A stretch of 64,000 nt of DNA, taken from assembly GCA_025055675.1 (NCBI GenBank), contig JANWWT010000007.1, forward strand, positions 62,001 through 126,000, given 5' to 3'. The DNA is from Pseudanabaenaceae cyanobacterium SKYG29. GTDB taxonomy: Bacteria; Cyanobacteriota; Cyanobacteriia; Pseudanabaenales; Pseudanabaenaceae. Shown piece after piece: positions 49,465 through 59,869 of this stretch (its first letter is position 1; each line of letters begins with the position of its first letter). The notes beneath the pieces were generated by a model, which worked only from the letters and a program-made list of their open reading frames with translations, was not told the origin of the DNA and ran no database searches. The position numbers and the translations under genes are program-made.

Positions 49465-50310
49465 CTAGGAGGGGAGCTTAGGTGGTTTCCGCTGGCGGTA
49501 GAGGATGACATCAGCAATTTTGCCCAAGCCCAGTAAAAATAACAAACCCAGCAGTCCTGCCAAGGGATTTCCCCTGATCCCTGTAATAACCGACGGTACT
49601 ACTTCCAGCCCCAAAAATAAGCGCCCCATATCGACAACAGCATGCACCCACACCAAGCCCCCATGGAAACCGATCGGTAACGCCAATCTTCCTTCAGTCA
49701 AGCGCCGCGCCAATACCAAATTGCGCCCTAGGAGCAGGAGACCCCAAAACTGAGTCCAGCGGTAAAAGATGGCATCCCAACTCAAAAAATGGCAGACAGT
49801 AAAAATAGTAGTACTGATCCAAAGAGAGCGATTAGGGCTATAGTCCCGTTCCAGTTCCGTCAACAACCAACCCCGAAATAGGAGTTCTTCCGCAAAGCCC
49901 ACCCCCAGACCCAGTAATAACCCAGGGAGAATATATTTAGGTGCCTCATTGAGGTACTGCCACTCTGCCCACTCTAGCCACACTTGAATTTGCAGTAGTA
50001 ACAAGTAGCTACCTGCCCCAACCCCCAAGCCAAGGAAAAACTCCCCTAGCGCCCCCCGATCGAACCGAAGTCCATAGTATCGGTAAGGGTGGGATTGTTC
50101 CTCAATGCGTTTGCCCCAGAAGCCAATAAACCAGACGAACAGGCAGTAGAGCCAAATCATCAAATATGTCCCACTTTGCTCCCCGACAGTCAAGTAAACG
50201 GGGATGGCAATGGGCAGCCAAAACAGGAGGAGGCAAGACAAAAAAAGCCCCAATCTGCCAGGGGCACGGAGTGCTCTAATTTTTTGCAGCGGATTAGTCT
50301 TCGGGTTCAA
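49465..50310 (-). CDS. CPBP-family intramembrane metalloprotease
   Basis: 281 residues, about seven membrane helices. The family motif is EELLFRGWLLTE, with the EExxxR signature, and a His in FTVCHFLSWD is the next ligand. Such proteins (Abi/CAAX type) cleave membrane substrates, but the substrate here is unknown. Its start overlaps the clpS stop by 17 bp, so it is co-translated with the ClpS adaptor. Confidence 0.88.
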   Translation of the reverse strand: MNPKTNPLQKIRALRAPGRLGLFLSCLLLFWLPIAIPVYLTVGEQSGTYLMIWLYCLFVWFIGFWGKRIEEQSHPYRYYGLRFDRGALGEFFLGLGVGAGSYLLLLQIQVWLEWAEWQYLNEAPKYILPGLLLGLGVGFAEELLFRGWLLTELERDYSPNRSLWISTTIFTVCHFLSWDAIFYRWTQFWGLLLLGRNLVLARRLTEGRLALPIGFHGGLVWVHAVVDMGRLFLGLEVVPSVITGIRGNPLAGLLGLLFLLGLGKIADVILYRQRKPPKLPS

Positions 50311-50575
50311 TGGTGCTTGTCAGTCCCTTACTTTTTAAGCCTTCGCAGTAGTACTCCGCGTGCTCTTTGACGCAGGTAATTACTAGAGCGACCCCATTAG
50401 TGTGAGCTTCCATCATTATATCCACAGCTTGGGGCTGGGTTAAACCGTTGACTACCTGCATCAAGGTCATCACGACATACTCCATCGTATTGAAGTCGTC
50501 GTTGTGGAGCAGAACACGGTAGCGCGGCGCTAACTTGCGGACTGTACTAGTGCGCTCGATCGTTTGGGTAGACAT
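50294..50575 (-). CDS. clpS: ATP-dependent Clp protease adaptor ClpS
   Basis: 93 residues from ATG 50573-50575 (MSTQTIERTSTVRK); the frame is open 9 codons upstream. ClpS delivers N-degron substrates to ClpC/ClpA. The core YRVLLHNDDFNTMEYVV carries the N-end-binding Asn-Asp-Asp, and VVNGLTQPQAVDIMMEAHTNG and CVKEHAEYYCEGL complete the fold. Cyanobacteria often have two ClpS copies; which one this is cannot be told. Confidence 0.95.
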   Translation of the reverse strand: MSTQTIERTSTVRKLAPRYRVLLHNDDFNTMEYVVMTLMQVVNGLTQPQAVDIMMEAHTNGVALVITCVKEHAEYYCEGLKSKGLTSTIEPED

Positions 50576-50647
50576 AGGTTTTCCACTAACTACTACTGCC
50601 AAAGTATAGACTAAGTATTATTTCTACTGTATCTATCCTAACCATTA

Positions 50648-52126
50648 TCAAGCAGTCAGGGGGAGGGGACGGGAAGTAGCAATTAAAATTTCTTCCACCT
50701 GGCGGGGGGTAAGGTTAGGGTTAGCCTGCAGCATCAGGGCGATCACTCCTGCCACATGGGGCGTAGCCATGGAAGTACCGCTAAAACTGCCATACCGATT
50801 ATTGGGTAAAGTGGAAAGCACACTCACCCCAGGGGCGACAACAAAGGGAAATTCCCCCAACACTACCCCCGCCGGATTAGAGAAACTGGCAATATTAGCA
50901 TTGCGATCGATCGCCCCCACAGCAATGCCCACGTCCGCCAAAGCCGCATCCCGCGCCGGGAAACTGGGTACCGTTGCCCCGCGATTAGCCTCATTGCCCG
51001 CTGCCGATACCACAATTACCCCCTTTTCTTCCGCATAGCTGAGGGCAGCACGGAGCACACTGGCATTCATGTTGGCCCCCAAACTCAGGTTAATAATGTC
51101 TGCGCCGTTGTCCACGGCATAGCGAATTCCCTGGGCAAGGGTACTAGCTGTATTCCCAAATCTCCCTCCCAATACGCGTACAGCCATGATCTTGACATCG
51201 GGCGCTACTCCCTGTACCTCAAACTGGTTGCCCCGGCTGTCTGTAGTGATACCATTGCGTAAAGCAGCGATCGTGCCTGCCACATGGGTGCCATGACTAG
51301 AGCCATTTTCCCTGCCAGGGAAAGGAGTGTTGTCCCGGTCGCCAAAATCCCAACCATGGACATCATCCACGAAGCCATTTCCCTCATCGTCGATACCGTT
51401 GCCAGGGACTTCCCCCAAATTAACCCAGATGTTAGCTGCCAGGTCAGGATGAGAAATATCTATCCCTGTGTCCAGAACTGCCACTGTCACCCCCGCTCCC
51501 GTTATACCCTTTGCCCAGACTGCTGGCACATTGATTAAGTTGAGGTCACCCCAGTTGTTAGGCACATTAGAAGTAACAGGAGACCCAGGTGTAATCTTTT
51601 GTCCCAACGCCATACCAACCGCCGCACTGGCATCTACCAAGCCAAAGCCAAAAACGGGATTAAAGTTCCCTGCACTGGGGGGGGTGGTAATCTCTGTGCG
51701 GATTGTGAGGTTGTACGTGGTATTGCCTTGGTATTGCTCCACTAGCAGAAAATATTCTCCTGGCAGCAGGTTAGTTAGACGGATAGATTCAGGAGCATTG
51801 CCCCAGCGCTCCGAACTAGCGATAATCTCATTGTTGTTGACCAACCGATCGCCATTGAAATCCCGCACCAAGAATAGGTCAGCATCGGCACTCAACTGTG
51901 TCAAATCAATACTGATGTTGCCCGTCCCCGTCAGGGTAAAACGAAAGACATCGATGGGGTCCGTGACAGTCACTGCATCAGTAAACTGAAATTCCCCCTG
52001 CAGGTTGCCAATATCTAGGGCTGTGGGCAGAGAATTACCAGGGGTCACATTCAGGGGAAAAACCTCAGGGCTGAGCATACCCCGATCGTCTATCCCACCT
52101 GCATAAAACAAATCACAGGGCTGCAT
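50648..52126 (-). CDS. Subtilisin-like (S8) serine protease with N-terminal PPC domain
   Basis: 492 residues. A PPC-type beta-sandwich (~40-150: FQFTDAVTVTDPIDVFRF, LPGEYFLLVEQYQGNTTYNL) precedes the protease. The catalytic triad is Asp in VAVLDTGIDISHPDLA, His in GSSHGTHVAGT and Ser in SGTSMATPHVAG, with the oxyanion Asn in VSAAGNEAN. Acidic loops such as DRDNTPFPGREN may bind calcium. No clear signal peptide is visible. A GFGLVDASAAV segment lies before the catalytic domain. Targets are unknown. Confidence 0.93.
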   Translation of the reverse strand: MQPCDLFYAGGIDDRGMLSPEVFPLNVTPGNSLPTALDIGNLQGEFQFTDAVTVTDPIDVFRFTLTGTGNISIDLTQLSADADLFLVRDFNGDRLVNNNEIIASSERWGNAPESIRLTNLLPGEYFLLVEQYQGNTTYNLTIRTEITTPPSAGNFNPVFGFGLVDASAAVGMALGQKITPGSPVTSNVPNNWGDLNLINVPAVWAKGITGAGVTVAVLDTGIDISHPDLAANIWVNLGEVPGNGIDDEGNGFVDDVHGWDFGDRDNTPFPGRENGSSHGTHVAGTIAALRNGITTDSRGNQFEVQGVAPDVKIMAVRVLGGRFGNTASTLAQGIRYAVDNGADIINLSLGANMNASVLRAALSYAEEKGVIVVSAAGNEANRGATVPSFPARDAALADVGIAVGAIDRNANIASFSNPAGVVLGEFPFVVAPGVSVLSTLPNNRYGSFSGTSMATPHVAGVIALMLQANPNLTPRQVEEILIATSRPLPLTA

Positions 52127-52183
52127 AGTATTACCTCAATGGGGCACACTCTTAGGACTATTATGCCCAAAAGGTAGTTTAAG

Positions 52184-55100
52184 TTACGCACTGAAATATT
52201 TGGCAACGGGGTGATAGGCAATGATGGCAGTAGTGGACTGCTCGGGGTAGAGTTGCTCGCTTTCGTCCATGTACATGCCAATTCGTTTTGCCTCTAACAG
52301 ATCAAGGAGGGTGTACTGGTCTTGCATGTTAGGACAAGCAGGGTAGCCAAAGCTATAGCGCGATCCCACGTATTTCTGTTGTAGGACGGCATGGATGTTG
52401 TCTGGTTCCTGTTCCCCAAAGCCCAGCTCGCGCCGAATGCGGGCGTGTGTCCATTCCGCCAATGCCTCTGCCATCTGCACAGCTAAACCATGGAAGTAAA
52501 GATAGTCAGTGTATTGATTGTCCTGGAAGAGTTTTTGGGCATATTCCGTCGCTATCTCTCCCACAGTCACCGCCTGCATAGGAAAAACATCTCTTATTCC
52601 CAGTTCTCTGGGGGCATAAAAGTCTGCTATGCACAAACGGCGTCCTGACTTCTGCCGCGGAAAAGTAAAACTAGCAATCGATTCTCCCCTAGGTTCCTCA
52701 GGATCAAAGATAAAGACTGTATTCCCTTCTGCCACTGCAGGAAAATAACCATATACTACTTGGGGTTCTAGTAAGTGCTCTTGGATCACTCTCTCTTGCC
52801 AGGCCGCCAAGATGGGATAAACCTTCTCTTGTAAAAAGACCTCATACTCCGATCGGGACTGTTCCTTTGGTTTACGGAATTGCCACTGCCCTGCCACTAG
52901 CGCCTGTACGTCTAGATACCAGAATACCTCTGCCAAAGGAATGTCGGCGGGCGTAAGTATGCGTGTCCCCCAAAACGGCGGCTGCGGGCGAGGAATATCC
53001 ACAGGGACAGCTTCCGATCGCTTGGTGTCTACCACCTTGTCTTCTTTTGGCTCTTCTTTCTCCTCTCTCTTCTCTGTTCTTTCCAAATCTACCTTGATGG
53101 GATTGCCCTTTTCATCCAAAAAACCTAAGCGATCGTCCCACCTGCCCTGCGCCTTTGCCTGCATGTAGGCATCCATAAAGTTCAGGTCAGAGAAAGCATC
53201 TTTGCCGTAGATTACTTGACCGTGGTAGGTCTGCTGACAGTCTTCATAGACAAACTTGGGTGTGAGAGCCGCTCCCCCTAAAATGACAGGTACAGTAATC
53301 CCCCGCCGATTGAATTCCTCCAAATTCTCTTTCATAAAGGCAGTGGATTTCACCAACAGACCACTCATGGCAATACAGTCCGCCTTGTGTTCTTCGTAGG
53401 CAGCAATGATGTTTTCCACGGGCTGTTTGATGCCAATGTTGATGACGCGATAGCCATTGTTAGAGAGAATAATATCTACCAAGTTCTTACCAATGTCGTG
53501 CACATCTCCCTTAACAGTAGCAATAACAAATGTACCCTTGTGTGCTCCCTCTGCTTTTTCCATGAAGGGTTCCAAATATGCCACCGCTGCCTTCATTGTT
53601 TCCGCACTCTGCAGGACAAAGGGCAACTGCATCTGCCCCGACCCGAATAGCTCCCCCACTACTTTCATGCCCTCTAGGAGAATCTCATTGATGATGTCTA
53701 GGGGTGCATACTTTTGTAATGCCTCTTGCAGGTGTTCTTCTAACTTTTGTCGCTCCCCATCAATGATATGGCGCTTTAACTTCTCTTCAATCGTAAGACT
53801 GTTGTCCTCTGTTTTCACTTCCTTCGTCGAGACTCCCGCATAGCGATTGCTAAATTCCGCTAGGGGGTCATATACACAAATACCGTTTTCGTCATAACGC
53901 CGTCGATCGAAAATCAAATCCTCTGCCAGGGCAATCTCTTCTGCAGACAGTTTGTGCAGGGGCAGAATCTTACTAGCATGCACGATCGCACTATCCATCC
54001 CTGCTTGACAGGCTAAATGCAAAAAAACAGAGTTCAACACCACGCGGGCAACGGGATTGAGACCAAAAGAGATGTTAGATACCCCCAGCAAAATGTGGCA
54101 CTCAGGCATGGCTTGCCGAATACGCTTAATTGCCTCGATCGTGGCTGCGCCGTTGGCGCGGTCTTCTTCTATACCTGTAGAAATGGGTAAAGCTAGGGGG
54201 TCGAAGAAAATCTCATGGGGAGGAATACCAAACTCTAATGCCTGGTGATAAGCCCTCTGGGCAATTTGCAATTTCTTCTCTGCTGTGCGTGCCATCCCCT
54301 CTTCATCGATCGTGCCAATCACTACTCCTGCTCCGTAGCTCTTTGCCAGCTCTAGGACTTTGAAAAATCGTTCTTCCCCATCTTCATAGTTAGTAGAGTT
54401 GAGGATGCACTTGCCCCCTGCTACTTTCAAGCCCGCTTCCATCTTTTCCCACTCCGTGGAATCCAACATCAAGGGCAGAGTGACATTAGTCACCAGACGG
54501 GACACCAATTCCCGCATATCCCGCACCCCATCCCTACCCACATAGTCCACATTCACATCAATGACATGGGCACCTTCTTTCACCTGGGAGCGGGCTAGTG
54601 CCACCAAACCATCCCAATCTTCCGCGTTCAAGAGATCACGACATTTTTTCGAACCACTGGCATTCAACCTTTCACCAATGATCAAAAAGGAATTATCCTG
54701 CTTGTAGGGCTGGGAGGTGTAGATAGAAGCACAACTGGGGGGATGGAATGGTTGACGGGGCTTGGGCTTGAGGTCTTTGGCAATTTCTGCCAAGGCGCGA
54801 ATATGTTCAGGCGTCGTACCGCAACAACCACCAATAATCTGCACGCCTAGTTCTTCCACAAAATACCGCAGATGATGGGCTAAATCCGCTGGCGATAGGC
54901 GATAGACTGCTTTCCCCCCCACATTTTCTGGCAACCCTGCATTAGGAATACAAGAAATGACAAAGGGAGAGTGGGCAGATAGATACTTGATGTGTTCAGT
55001 CATCCGATCGGGACCTGTAGCACAGTTCATGCCCAAAATGTCAATCTTAAAGGGTTCCAGAATCGTGACTACGGCGTTTATTTCCGTCCCCACCAGCATA

Positions 55101-55705
55101 GTGCCCGTCGTTTCCATAGTGACAGAGACCATCAGGGGCACTCTCTCTTTTCTGTCCTGGAAGACAGACTCGATCGCTCTTAGTGCTGACTTAATCTGCA
55201 AAATATCCTGGCAGGTTTCCACAATCAAAAGGTCGACACCACCATCTAGTAGTCCCTCCACCTGTTCCCGATACGCCTGCTCCATTTGCTCAAACTGAAT
55301 ATGCAATAGAGTAGGGAGCTTAGTAGTAGGACCGATCGAGCCAGCCACAAATCTGGGCTTATCGGGTGTGGAGTAGGATTGGGCGATTGACTTAGCTAGG
55401 GCTGCTGCTTCCCTGTTGATCTCATAGGCTAGAGCTGCGAGGTCATATTCCGCCAAGACAATGGAGGTAGCACCAAAGGTATTCGTCTCAATTACGTCTG
55501 CCCCCGCCTCTAGGTAAGCACGATGGACTTTTGCCACCGCCTCAGGCTGGCTAATCACCAAATATTCGTTACACCCTTCATACTGGGCACCACCAAAGTC
55601 TGCTGCTGTCAGGTTTTGCATTTGCAGAGCTGTCCCCATACCGCCATCAAAAACGATAACGGGGCGATCGGGACTATGCAGACGTTGCAGGAAAGGATGG
55701 GGCAT
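52184..55705 (-). CDS. metH: Cobalamin-dependent methionine synthase
   Basis: 1173 residues, all four modules. The homocysteine domain (~1-320) has zinc ligands Cys in GMNCATGPD and Cys-Cys in [10 protein letters not shown]. The pterin domain follows (~350-610, [22 protein letters not shown]). The B12 cap and B12 domains (~640-880) carry the lower-ligand His in [11 protein letters not shown]. The AdoMet activation domain (~950-1160) has [12 protein letters not shown] Lys/Glu-rich linker of about 40 residues precedes the activation domain. No cobalamin riboswitch fits into the 51 bp upstream. Confidence 0.97.
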   Translation of the reverse strand: MPHPFLQRLHSPDRPVIVFDGGMGTALQMQNLTAADFGGAQYEGCNEYLVISQPEAVAKVHRAYLEAGADVIETNTFGATSIVLAEYDLAALAYEINREAAALAKSIAQSYSTPDKPRFVAGSIGPTTKLPTLLHIQFEQMEQAYREQVEGLLDGGVDLLIVETCQDILQIKSALRAIESVFQDRKERVPLMVSVTMETTGTMLVGTEINAVVTILEPFKIDILGMNCATGPDRMTEHIKYLSAHSPFVISCIPNAGLPENVGGKAVYRLSPADLAHHLRYFVEELGVQIIGGCCGTTPEHIRALAEIAKDLKPKPRQPFHPPSCASIYTSQPYKQDNSFLIIGERLNASGSKKCRDLLNAEDWDGLVALARSQVKEGAHVIDVNVDYVGRDGVRDMRELVSRLVTNVTLPLMLDSTEWEKMEAGLKVAGGKCILNSTNYEDGEERFFKVLELAKSYGAGVVIGTIDEEGMARTAEKKLQIAQRAYHQALEFGIPPHEIFFDPLALPISTGIEEDRANGAATIEAIKRIRQAMPECHILLGVSNISFGLNPVARVVLNSVFLHLACQAGMDSAIVHASKILPLHKLSAEEIALAEDLIFDRRRYDENGICVYDPLAEFSNRYAGVSTKEVKTEDNSLTIEEKLKRHIIDGERQKLEEHLQEALQKYAPLDIINEILLEGMKVVGELFGSGQMQLPFVLQSAETMKAAVAYLEPFMEKAEGAHKGTFVIATVKGDVHDIGKNLVDIILSNNGYRVINIGIKQPVENIIAAYEEHKADCIAMSGLLVKSTAFMKENLEEFNRRGITVPVILGGAALTPKFVYEDCQQTYHGQVIYGKDAFSDLNFMDAYMQAKAQGRWDDRLGFLDEKGNPIKVDLERTEKREEKEEPKEDKVVDTKRSEAVPVDIPRPQPPFWGTRILTPADIPLAEVFWYLDVQALVAGQWQFRKPKEQSRSEYEVFLQEKVYPILAAWQERVIQEHLLEPQVVYGYFPAVAEGNTVFIFDPEEPRGESIASFTFPRQKSGRRLCIADFYAPRELGIRDVFPMQAVTVGEIATEYAQKLFQDNQYTDYLYFHGLAVQMAEALAEWTHARIRRELGFGEQEPDNIHAVLQQKYVGSRYSFGYPACPNMQDQYTLLDLLEAKRIGMYMDESEQLYPEQSTTAIIAYHPVAKYFSA

Positions 55706-55756
55706 GGGCAGTCGTAACGCTGGACTGTCCTGATTTTAACCCATTTCCCCTTCGCC

Positions 55757-56512
55757 TTACTTTTGGGCGGGTGGATTAGCGGGTTGGTTTTTGATAATCC
55801 ATTCGTAGGCAGCGCGGGAGGGGATGAAGGTAAATTTCTCTACATCGGGACTGGGCTTGTTCTTCTCAGTAGTCACCATAGCATCAAGGACATTGAACAG
55901 GTTTGCCACCTGAATTCTGGCATTTTTAGCAATGTTGGGTTGTCCCTTAGCCGCGTTGTCAATCATATTCTTCAGGTCTTGTTGTTCAAAGAAGAAAGGT
56001 ACAAACTGCTTGCCCTGCTGTTCGATCGTCAATAAACCTTCCTGTCCGCCAGTACCACCCACGGCAAAAAAGACAGGGATGTTGGGCAATTGTTCAGGGG
56101 GCTTGCCATTCACCGTCAGCAGAGTGCGAGCAGAGTCCAAACTGGACTTAGAGGGAACAATTTGAAAGGTGAGCTTTTTATCTTTGTTTTCCTTGATCAC
56201 TTTGTAGGCATCGTTCATCGATCGGACAATCACCCTAGCTTTCTTGCCCAGGTCAGGGTTAGCAGTTTGCACCTGTTTCAGCATGGATTGGGCATCATTG
56301 GGATTGAGAAAAAATAGGAGAATTTGGTTGTCTCCTGCCTGTTTATTGGTGGCGAGCAGGGGAGCACCTTTATCGTCGGTGATTGTAAACACCGGTACAC
56401 CACTGAGACGTTCGAGGACTTGGGCTTCCGTCATCGCTTCTACCTGCCCGAAGGGAGACAGGACAAAGGGTAGGGTCAAGGCTGGTAGCAACTTTTTCGT
56501 AATCACGGACAA
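55757..56512 (-). CDS. Tic22-family periplasmic protein
   Basis: 251 residues with an N-terminal signal-like segment (MSVITKKLLPALTLPFVLSPFGQVEA). Two related halves follow: GVPVFTITDDKGAPLLAT with ILLFFLNPNDAQSMLKQV, then NIPVFFAVGGTGGQEGLL with FVPFFFEQQDLKNMI. This internal pseudo-repeat is typical of Tic22, a periplasmic (chloroplast intermembrane) factor thought to help outer-membrane protein biogenesis. The C-terminus is a Pro/Ala tail. It is upstream of metH on the same strand. Confidence 0.88.
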   Translation of the reverse strand: MSVITKKLLPALTLPFVLSPFGQVEAMTEAQVLERLSGVPVFTITDDKGAPLLATNKQAGDNQILLFFLNPNDAQSMLKQVQTANPDLGKKARVIVRSMNDAYKVIKENKDKKLTFQIVPSKSSLDSARTLLTVNGKPPEQLPNIPVFFAVGGTGGQEGLLTIEQQGKQFVPFFFEQQDLKNMIDNAAKGQPNIAKNARIQVANLFNVLDAMVTTEKNKPSPDVEKFTFIPSRAAYEWIIKNQPANPPAQK

Positions 56513-56576
56513 TCTCCTGAGTCAAGTTGGCATTACTTTAGCAAAGATTCCCCCGCTTGGCTAGATAATTTGCCCC

Positions 56577-57896
56577 TCAGCTACTCAAGAGCAAGATTGA
56601 AACAAAGCTGCCTGTATTCCACAGGCTGTGTAGCACAATAGGACTGATGAGGTTGCGACTGCGGTCGTAGACCACACCCAAAACAACGCCTAAAACTGTC
56701 AAAGGCAGTATGTCATTTATATTCATGTGAGCTACAGCAAATAGGAGGGCACTGAGCAAAATTGCTACTCTGATATGGAGGTACTTAGTAAAAGTAGGTA
56801 GTAAAAAACCTCTAAACAATAGTTCTTCAAATAGGGGCGCACTGATACCTAAAGTAATCCAGAAAATAGTGATTGACCAGTAATTTTGGCTGTGGCTAAT
56901 GATTTCTAGCAACGGGTTCCCACCCCCGCGACCGCGTAAAGCAAATTGTTGCACTAAGGAGCTAGAAACCACTAGGGGAATAGCCCCCAGGTATCCCCCC
57001 CCTCCCCATAGTATAGTTTTCCAGTTGAGGGGAGAAAACTTATATAGAATACTTTGCCAGTTAGGAAATCTGCTCAAGAAAATCCTGAAAATTACCAGTA
57101 GTGGCACCATGGAACCAACGTAACTAATGCCAATAACAAATGCCTGACCAAAATTAAAATTACTAAACCACCCTCCCAAAACTCTGGGCAAAGTTTGCGC
57201 TACCAAAGTATAAGTGCAAAACCAACTAACTAAGACGTACCATAGAGTTTCCCCATCCCAGGGTATTTGCCATGCTAACCGATCGCTTTGCCGCAGTTTT
57301 AAGCCATAAACAATTAGCACAACTAGACCGAGCAAACTACCAACAATGGGAATAAAATTGACTATGATTAAACGCACAAAAGCTGATTCTGCCTCGATCG
57401 TTTCTTGCAGAGTAAATACAGGTAATAGTTGGGGTTTAGCTAGTTCGTAGAGGCGATAGAGAGCAAAATACTCGTACCAACCGTCCAACTTTTGTTTAAT
57501 CAAATCTTCCGCCCCTGATAAAACTTGGGGGTTTGGTTGCCATAGGTGGCGCAGACACATCTGCAGACTATCTTCTTCCTCCCACAGGGTGAAAGCCTTT
57601 TCTAGTTGTCCCGTCTTGATATACAACAATCCCACCTGATAAATAACCTGGCTGCGGTCTGTTACCTTCAGATAGTCATCCAGGGCAAGGCGGTAGAAAT
57701 TGTTAATTAAGTCTTTATCCAAAAAAGACCGCACCCGATCGCTAGTGATCGCCTGTAGAATCAGGTCAGTTTGTAAACGATCGAGGCGAGTTTGGGGCGG
57801 GGGAGTAAACCAACTGCGATAAAGGTTAAGAAAGATGATATAACAAGCAAAGACAGAGAGAATAAGAAAGCAGAAGCGACGCAGACTCTGGAGCAT
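56577..57896 (-). CDS. CPBP-family intramembrane metalloprotease with extended N-terminus
   Basis: 439 residues. An N-terminal helix (CFLILSVFACYIIFLNLY) is followed by a ~120-residue helical, TPR-like region (VIYQVGLLYIKTGQLEKAF), then about seven membrane helices with the CPBP motif PLFEELLFRGFLLPTF and the His in AVAHMNINDIL. The two ligand motifs are present, so it is probably active. Its start overlaps the DUF2996 stop by 1 nt, placing it as the third gene after ndhM. Confidence 0.87.
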   Translation of the reverse strand: MLQSLRRFCFLILSVFACYIIFLNLYRSWFTPPPQTRLDRLQTDLILQAITSDRVRSFLDKDLINNFYRLALDDYLKVTDRSQVIYQVGLLYIKTGQLEKAFTLWEEEDSLQMCLRHLWQPNPQVLSGAEDLIKQKLDGWYEYFALYRLYELAKPQLLPVFTLQETIEAESAFVRLIIVNFIPIVGSLLGLVVLIVYGLKLRQSDRLAWQIPWDGETLWYVLVSWFCTYTLVAQTLPRVLGGWFSNFNFGQAFVIGISYVGSMVPLLVIFRIFLSRFPNWQSILYKFSPLNWKTILWGGGGYLGAIPLVVSSSLVQQFALRGRGGGNPLLEIISHSQNYWSITIFWITLGISAPLFEELLFRGFLLPTFTKYLHIRVAILLSALLFAVAHMNINDILPLTVLGVVLGVVYDRSRNLISPIVLHSLWNTGSFVSILLLSS

Positions 57897-58234
57897 CAGT
57901 TAGGCAGCAACCACTTTTGGGCATTCAGTCTTTGCATGAGACCAAAAACAATCAAATTAGTATCCACCTTGCGTTCGTCGCCCAAAAAAGGTTCGATCGT
58001 TTGGGGTTGTGCTTGTCCATCACTGCAAGCGAAGGCTTTCTGCCCGTTCACGTCTTCCTTAGCAAAAAATAGGAGGAATTGTCTTTGGTTATTGCGCCAC
58101 CTACCCTGCAGTTTGAGGTCTTTGTATTCCAGAGTTAAATCACTGATACCCCGATCGCTAAATGCTTTTTGAATGGCAGGGATCAGTTCGCCGGTCATGT
58201 AGTCAGTAAAGGAAGGAGTTGCTACTTCTGTCAT
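57896..58234 (-). CDS. DUF2996-like cyanobacterial protein
   Basis: 112 residues, soluble. Core segments LQGRWRNNQRQFLLFFAKEDVNGQKAFACSD (read in two parts, GRWRNNQRQFLLFF and EDVNGQKAFAC), FLGDERKVDTNLIVF and LNAQKW recall the DUF2996 family restricted to oxygenic phototrophs. Its function is unknown to me. It lies directly after ndhM with no gap and 1 nt overlapping the protease gene, which may link it to NDH-1 or membrane-complex upkeep. Confidence 0.75.
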   Translation of the reverse strand: MTEVATPSFTDYMTGELIPAIQKAFSDRGISDLTLEYKDLKLQGRWRNNQRQFLLFFAKEDVNGQKAFACSDGQAQPQTIEPFLGDERKVDTNLIVFGLMQRLNAQKWLLPN

Positions 58235-58585
58235 TTATTTTTCCTCTGCTTCAGTATTGATCACTTGCGGTAAACCCATGCTATAGTTTAAGACGCGGTG
58301 GTTGAGATTGTAGGTGATCTCCCCCTTTTGCAACAAAGAACGGATGAAATGCTCTAGATCAGACCCGATTCTTCTGACATTGTAATCAGTCAAATCTGCC
58401 CCCTTGTAGTCTGCCACCAATTCCTCAAACTTTTTGTTCACCTTTTCCACAGCGCTGGCAGACCAGTTAAACTCATTGTCGGGGTCAAGGTCAAGGGTGA
58501 GTTCGGTTTCACTTTCCACCAACTTGTCATCTTTGACAGTGGCGCTATAAATATGGACATGACGGGTTGTGCATTTAATTAACAT
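58235..58585 (-). CDS. ndhM: NAD(P)H-quinone oxidoreductase subunit M
   Basis: 116 residues. NdhM is a small hydrophilic subunit of the oxygenic-phototroph NDH-1 complex, which carries electrons from ferredoxin to plastoquinone for cyclic flow and respiration. Matching segments are MLIKCTTRHVHIYSA, LTLDLDPDNEFNWS, DYNVRRIGSDLEHFIRSLL and ITYNLNHRVLNYSMGLP. It is the first gene of an apparent ndhM-DUF2996-CPBP operon and is divergent from agmatine deiminase. Confidence 0.92.
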   Translation of the reverse strand: MLIKCTTRHVHIYSATVKDDKLVESETELTLDLDPDNEFNWSASAVEKVNKKFEELVADYKGADLTDYNVRRIGSDLEHFIRSLLQKGEITYNLNHRVLNYSMGLPQVINTEAEEK

Positions 58586-58642
58586 AGGTTTCTGTAACCA
58601 AGTCTGGGCAGGAGTTTAACGCTACAAACAACTGTGACCAAG

Positions 58643-58670
58643 TTGCAAATAGCTTATCCTATTGTAAGAT
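58643..58670 (+). promoter_or_regulatory. Possible promoter for agmatine deiminase
   Basis: TTGCAA (58643-58648) and TAAGAT (58665-58670) are separated by 16 bp and lie 26 bp before the ATG. Each box differs from consensus by one or two bases, so this is only a fair candidate. Confidence 0.4.
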
Positions 58671-58696
58671 ATTCCAGGCAAGTTGGGGGTAGCTAG

Positions 58697-59689
58697 ATGC
58701 AAAATTGGCGGTTGCCTGCTGAGTGGGAGGAACATCGTTGCTGTTGGTTGGCTTTCCCCAGCGATCGATCGTTATGGGGCGATTACCTAGAACCAGCCCA
58801 GCAGGAATTTTTGGCACTAGCGCAGGCGATCGGGGCAAGTGAGAGGCTAGAGATTTTGGTCAACAACGAGACAGATAAACAGCGGATAATTACTGCCTTA
58901 GTCAACTGTAACCTGCGCTGTCATGCTATTCCCTATGGTGACATTTGGTTGCGGGATACTGCTCCCTTTTTCCTAGTAGATGAAATGGGTTCACAGCAGG
59001 CAGCTTGTTTTGCTTGGAATGGCTGGGGTAATAAATATTTGCTAGAACATGACGATCGGGTAGCAGCCCAAATAGTGCAAGCTCTGGGCATAGAATCGGT
59101 CACCTATGACTGGGTGCTAGAGGGGGGAGCAATTGAAGTAGATGGCACAGGTCTATGTTTAACAACAAGGCAGTGTCTGTTAAATTCCAATCGTAATCCC
59201 ACGATGGATCAAATAGCAATAGAAACTGCTCTTAAATCGGCTTTGGGATTGACAAAAATTCTCTGGCTCGATCGGGGTTTATTGAATGACCACACTGATG
59301 GGCACATTGATACAATTGTTCGGTTTTTTGCCCCTGGGAAAGTGTTGTGCATGGAAGCACAGAGATGTGATGACCCCAATACCGAAGTGCTGACAGAAAT
59401 TAGGGAGACTTTGTACCAATGGCAAGACCAAGGGGTATTGAAAGAAGTAGTTTGTCTGCCTTCCCCTGGCTTAGTGGTAGATGATCAAGGAGCAATTATG
59501 CCCGCTAGTTATCTCAACTTTTATATCAGTAACACTACTGTGATTGTGCCCACCTATGATGCCCCTTGGGATGAGGCTGCCGTAGAAGTGATTGCTAAAT
59601 GTTTCCCTAGTAGAAAAACGATCGGGCTAAGTGCTAAAGCAATTTTGACAGGGGGCGGTGCTTTTCACTGTATTACTAAGCAACAGTAG
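58697..59689 (+). CDS. aguA: Agmatine deiminase
   Basis: 330 residues. It hydrolyses agmatine to N-carbamoylputrescine in polyamine synthesis. It has the pentein fold: MQNWRLPAEWEEHRCCWLAFP at the start, DIWLRDTAPFF, LEGGAIEVDG, the His in LNDHTDGHIDTIVRF and the catalytic C325 in TGGGAFHC. The gene is followed by a PLP decarboxylase 180 bp downstream on the same strand, so the two may serve one amine pathway. An aguB-type amidase is not in the window. Confidence 0.94.
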   Translation: MQNWRLPAEWEEHRCCWLAFPSDRSLWGDYLEPAQQEFLALAQAIGASERLEILVNNETDKQRIITALVNCNLRCHAIPYGDIWLRDTAPFFLVDEMGSQQAACFAWNGWGNKYLLEHDDRVAAQIVQALGIESVTYDWVLEGGAIEVDGTGLCLTTRQCLLNSNRNPTMDQIAIETALKSALGLTKILWLDRGLLNDHTDGHIDTIVRFFAPGKVLCMEAQRCDDPNTEVLTEIRETLYQWQDQGVLKEVVCLPSPGLVVDDQGAIMPASYLNFYISNTTVIVPTYDAPWDEAAVEVIAKCFPSRKTIGLSAKAILTGGGAFHCITKQQ

Positions 59690-59869
59690 CAACGATTTTG
59701 TGTTACTCTATAAACTAGAGTGGGCAGCAAAAACTAAGTACAAAGTTTAGGGGCAGATGTATAAATTATTCATCGGTATTTGTTTAGCATATATACAGAG
59801 AAATACTACAAAAAATCTGCTGTACGCTCAAATCGGGAGAGACAATTTGCAAACGCTGGCTGTTTGGGG

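Noticed and set aside
51630-51670. Possible circular permutation of the subtilase because a GFGLVDASAAV segment precedes the catalytic domain
   Set aside because: All three catalytic motifs occur in normal order after it, and I recall the same arrangement in other cyanobacterial S8 proteases.
55706-55756. Cobalamin riboswitch before metH
   Set aside because: Only 51 bp separate metH from the upstream Tic22-like gene, too short for a cobalamin riboswitch, and no B12-box was seen.
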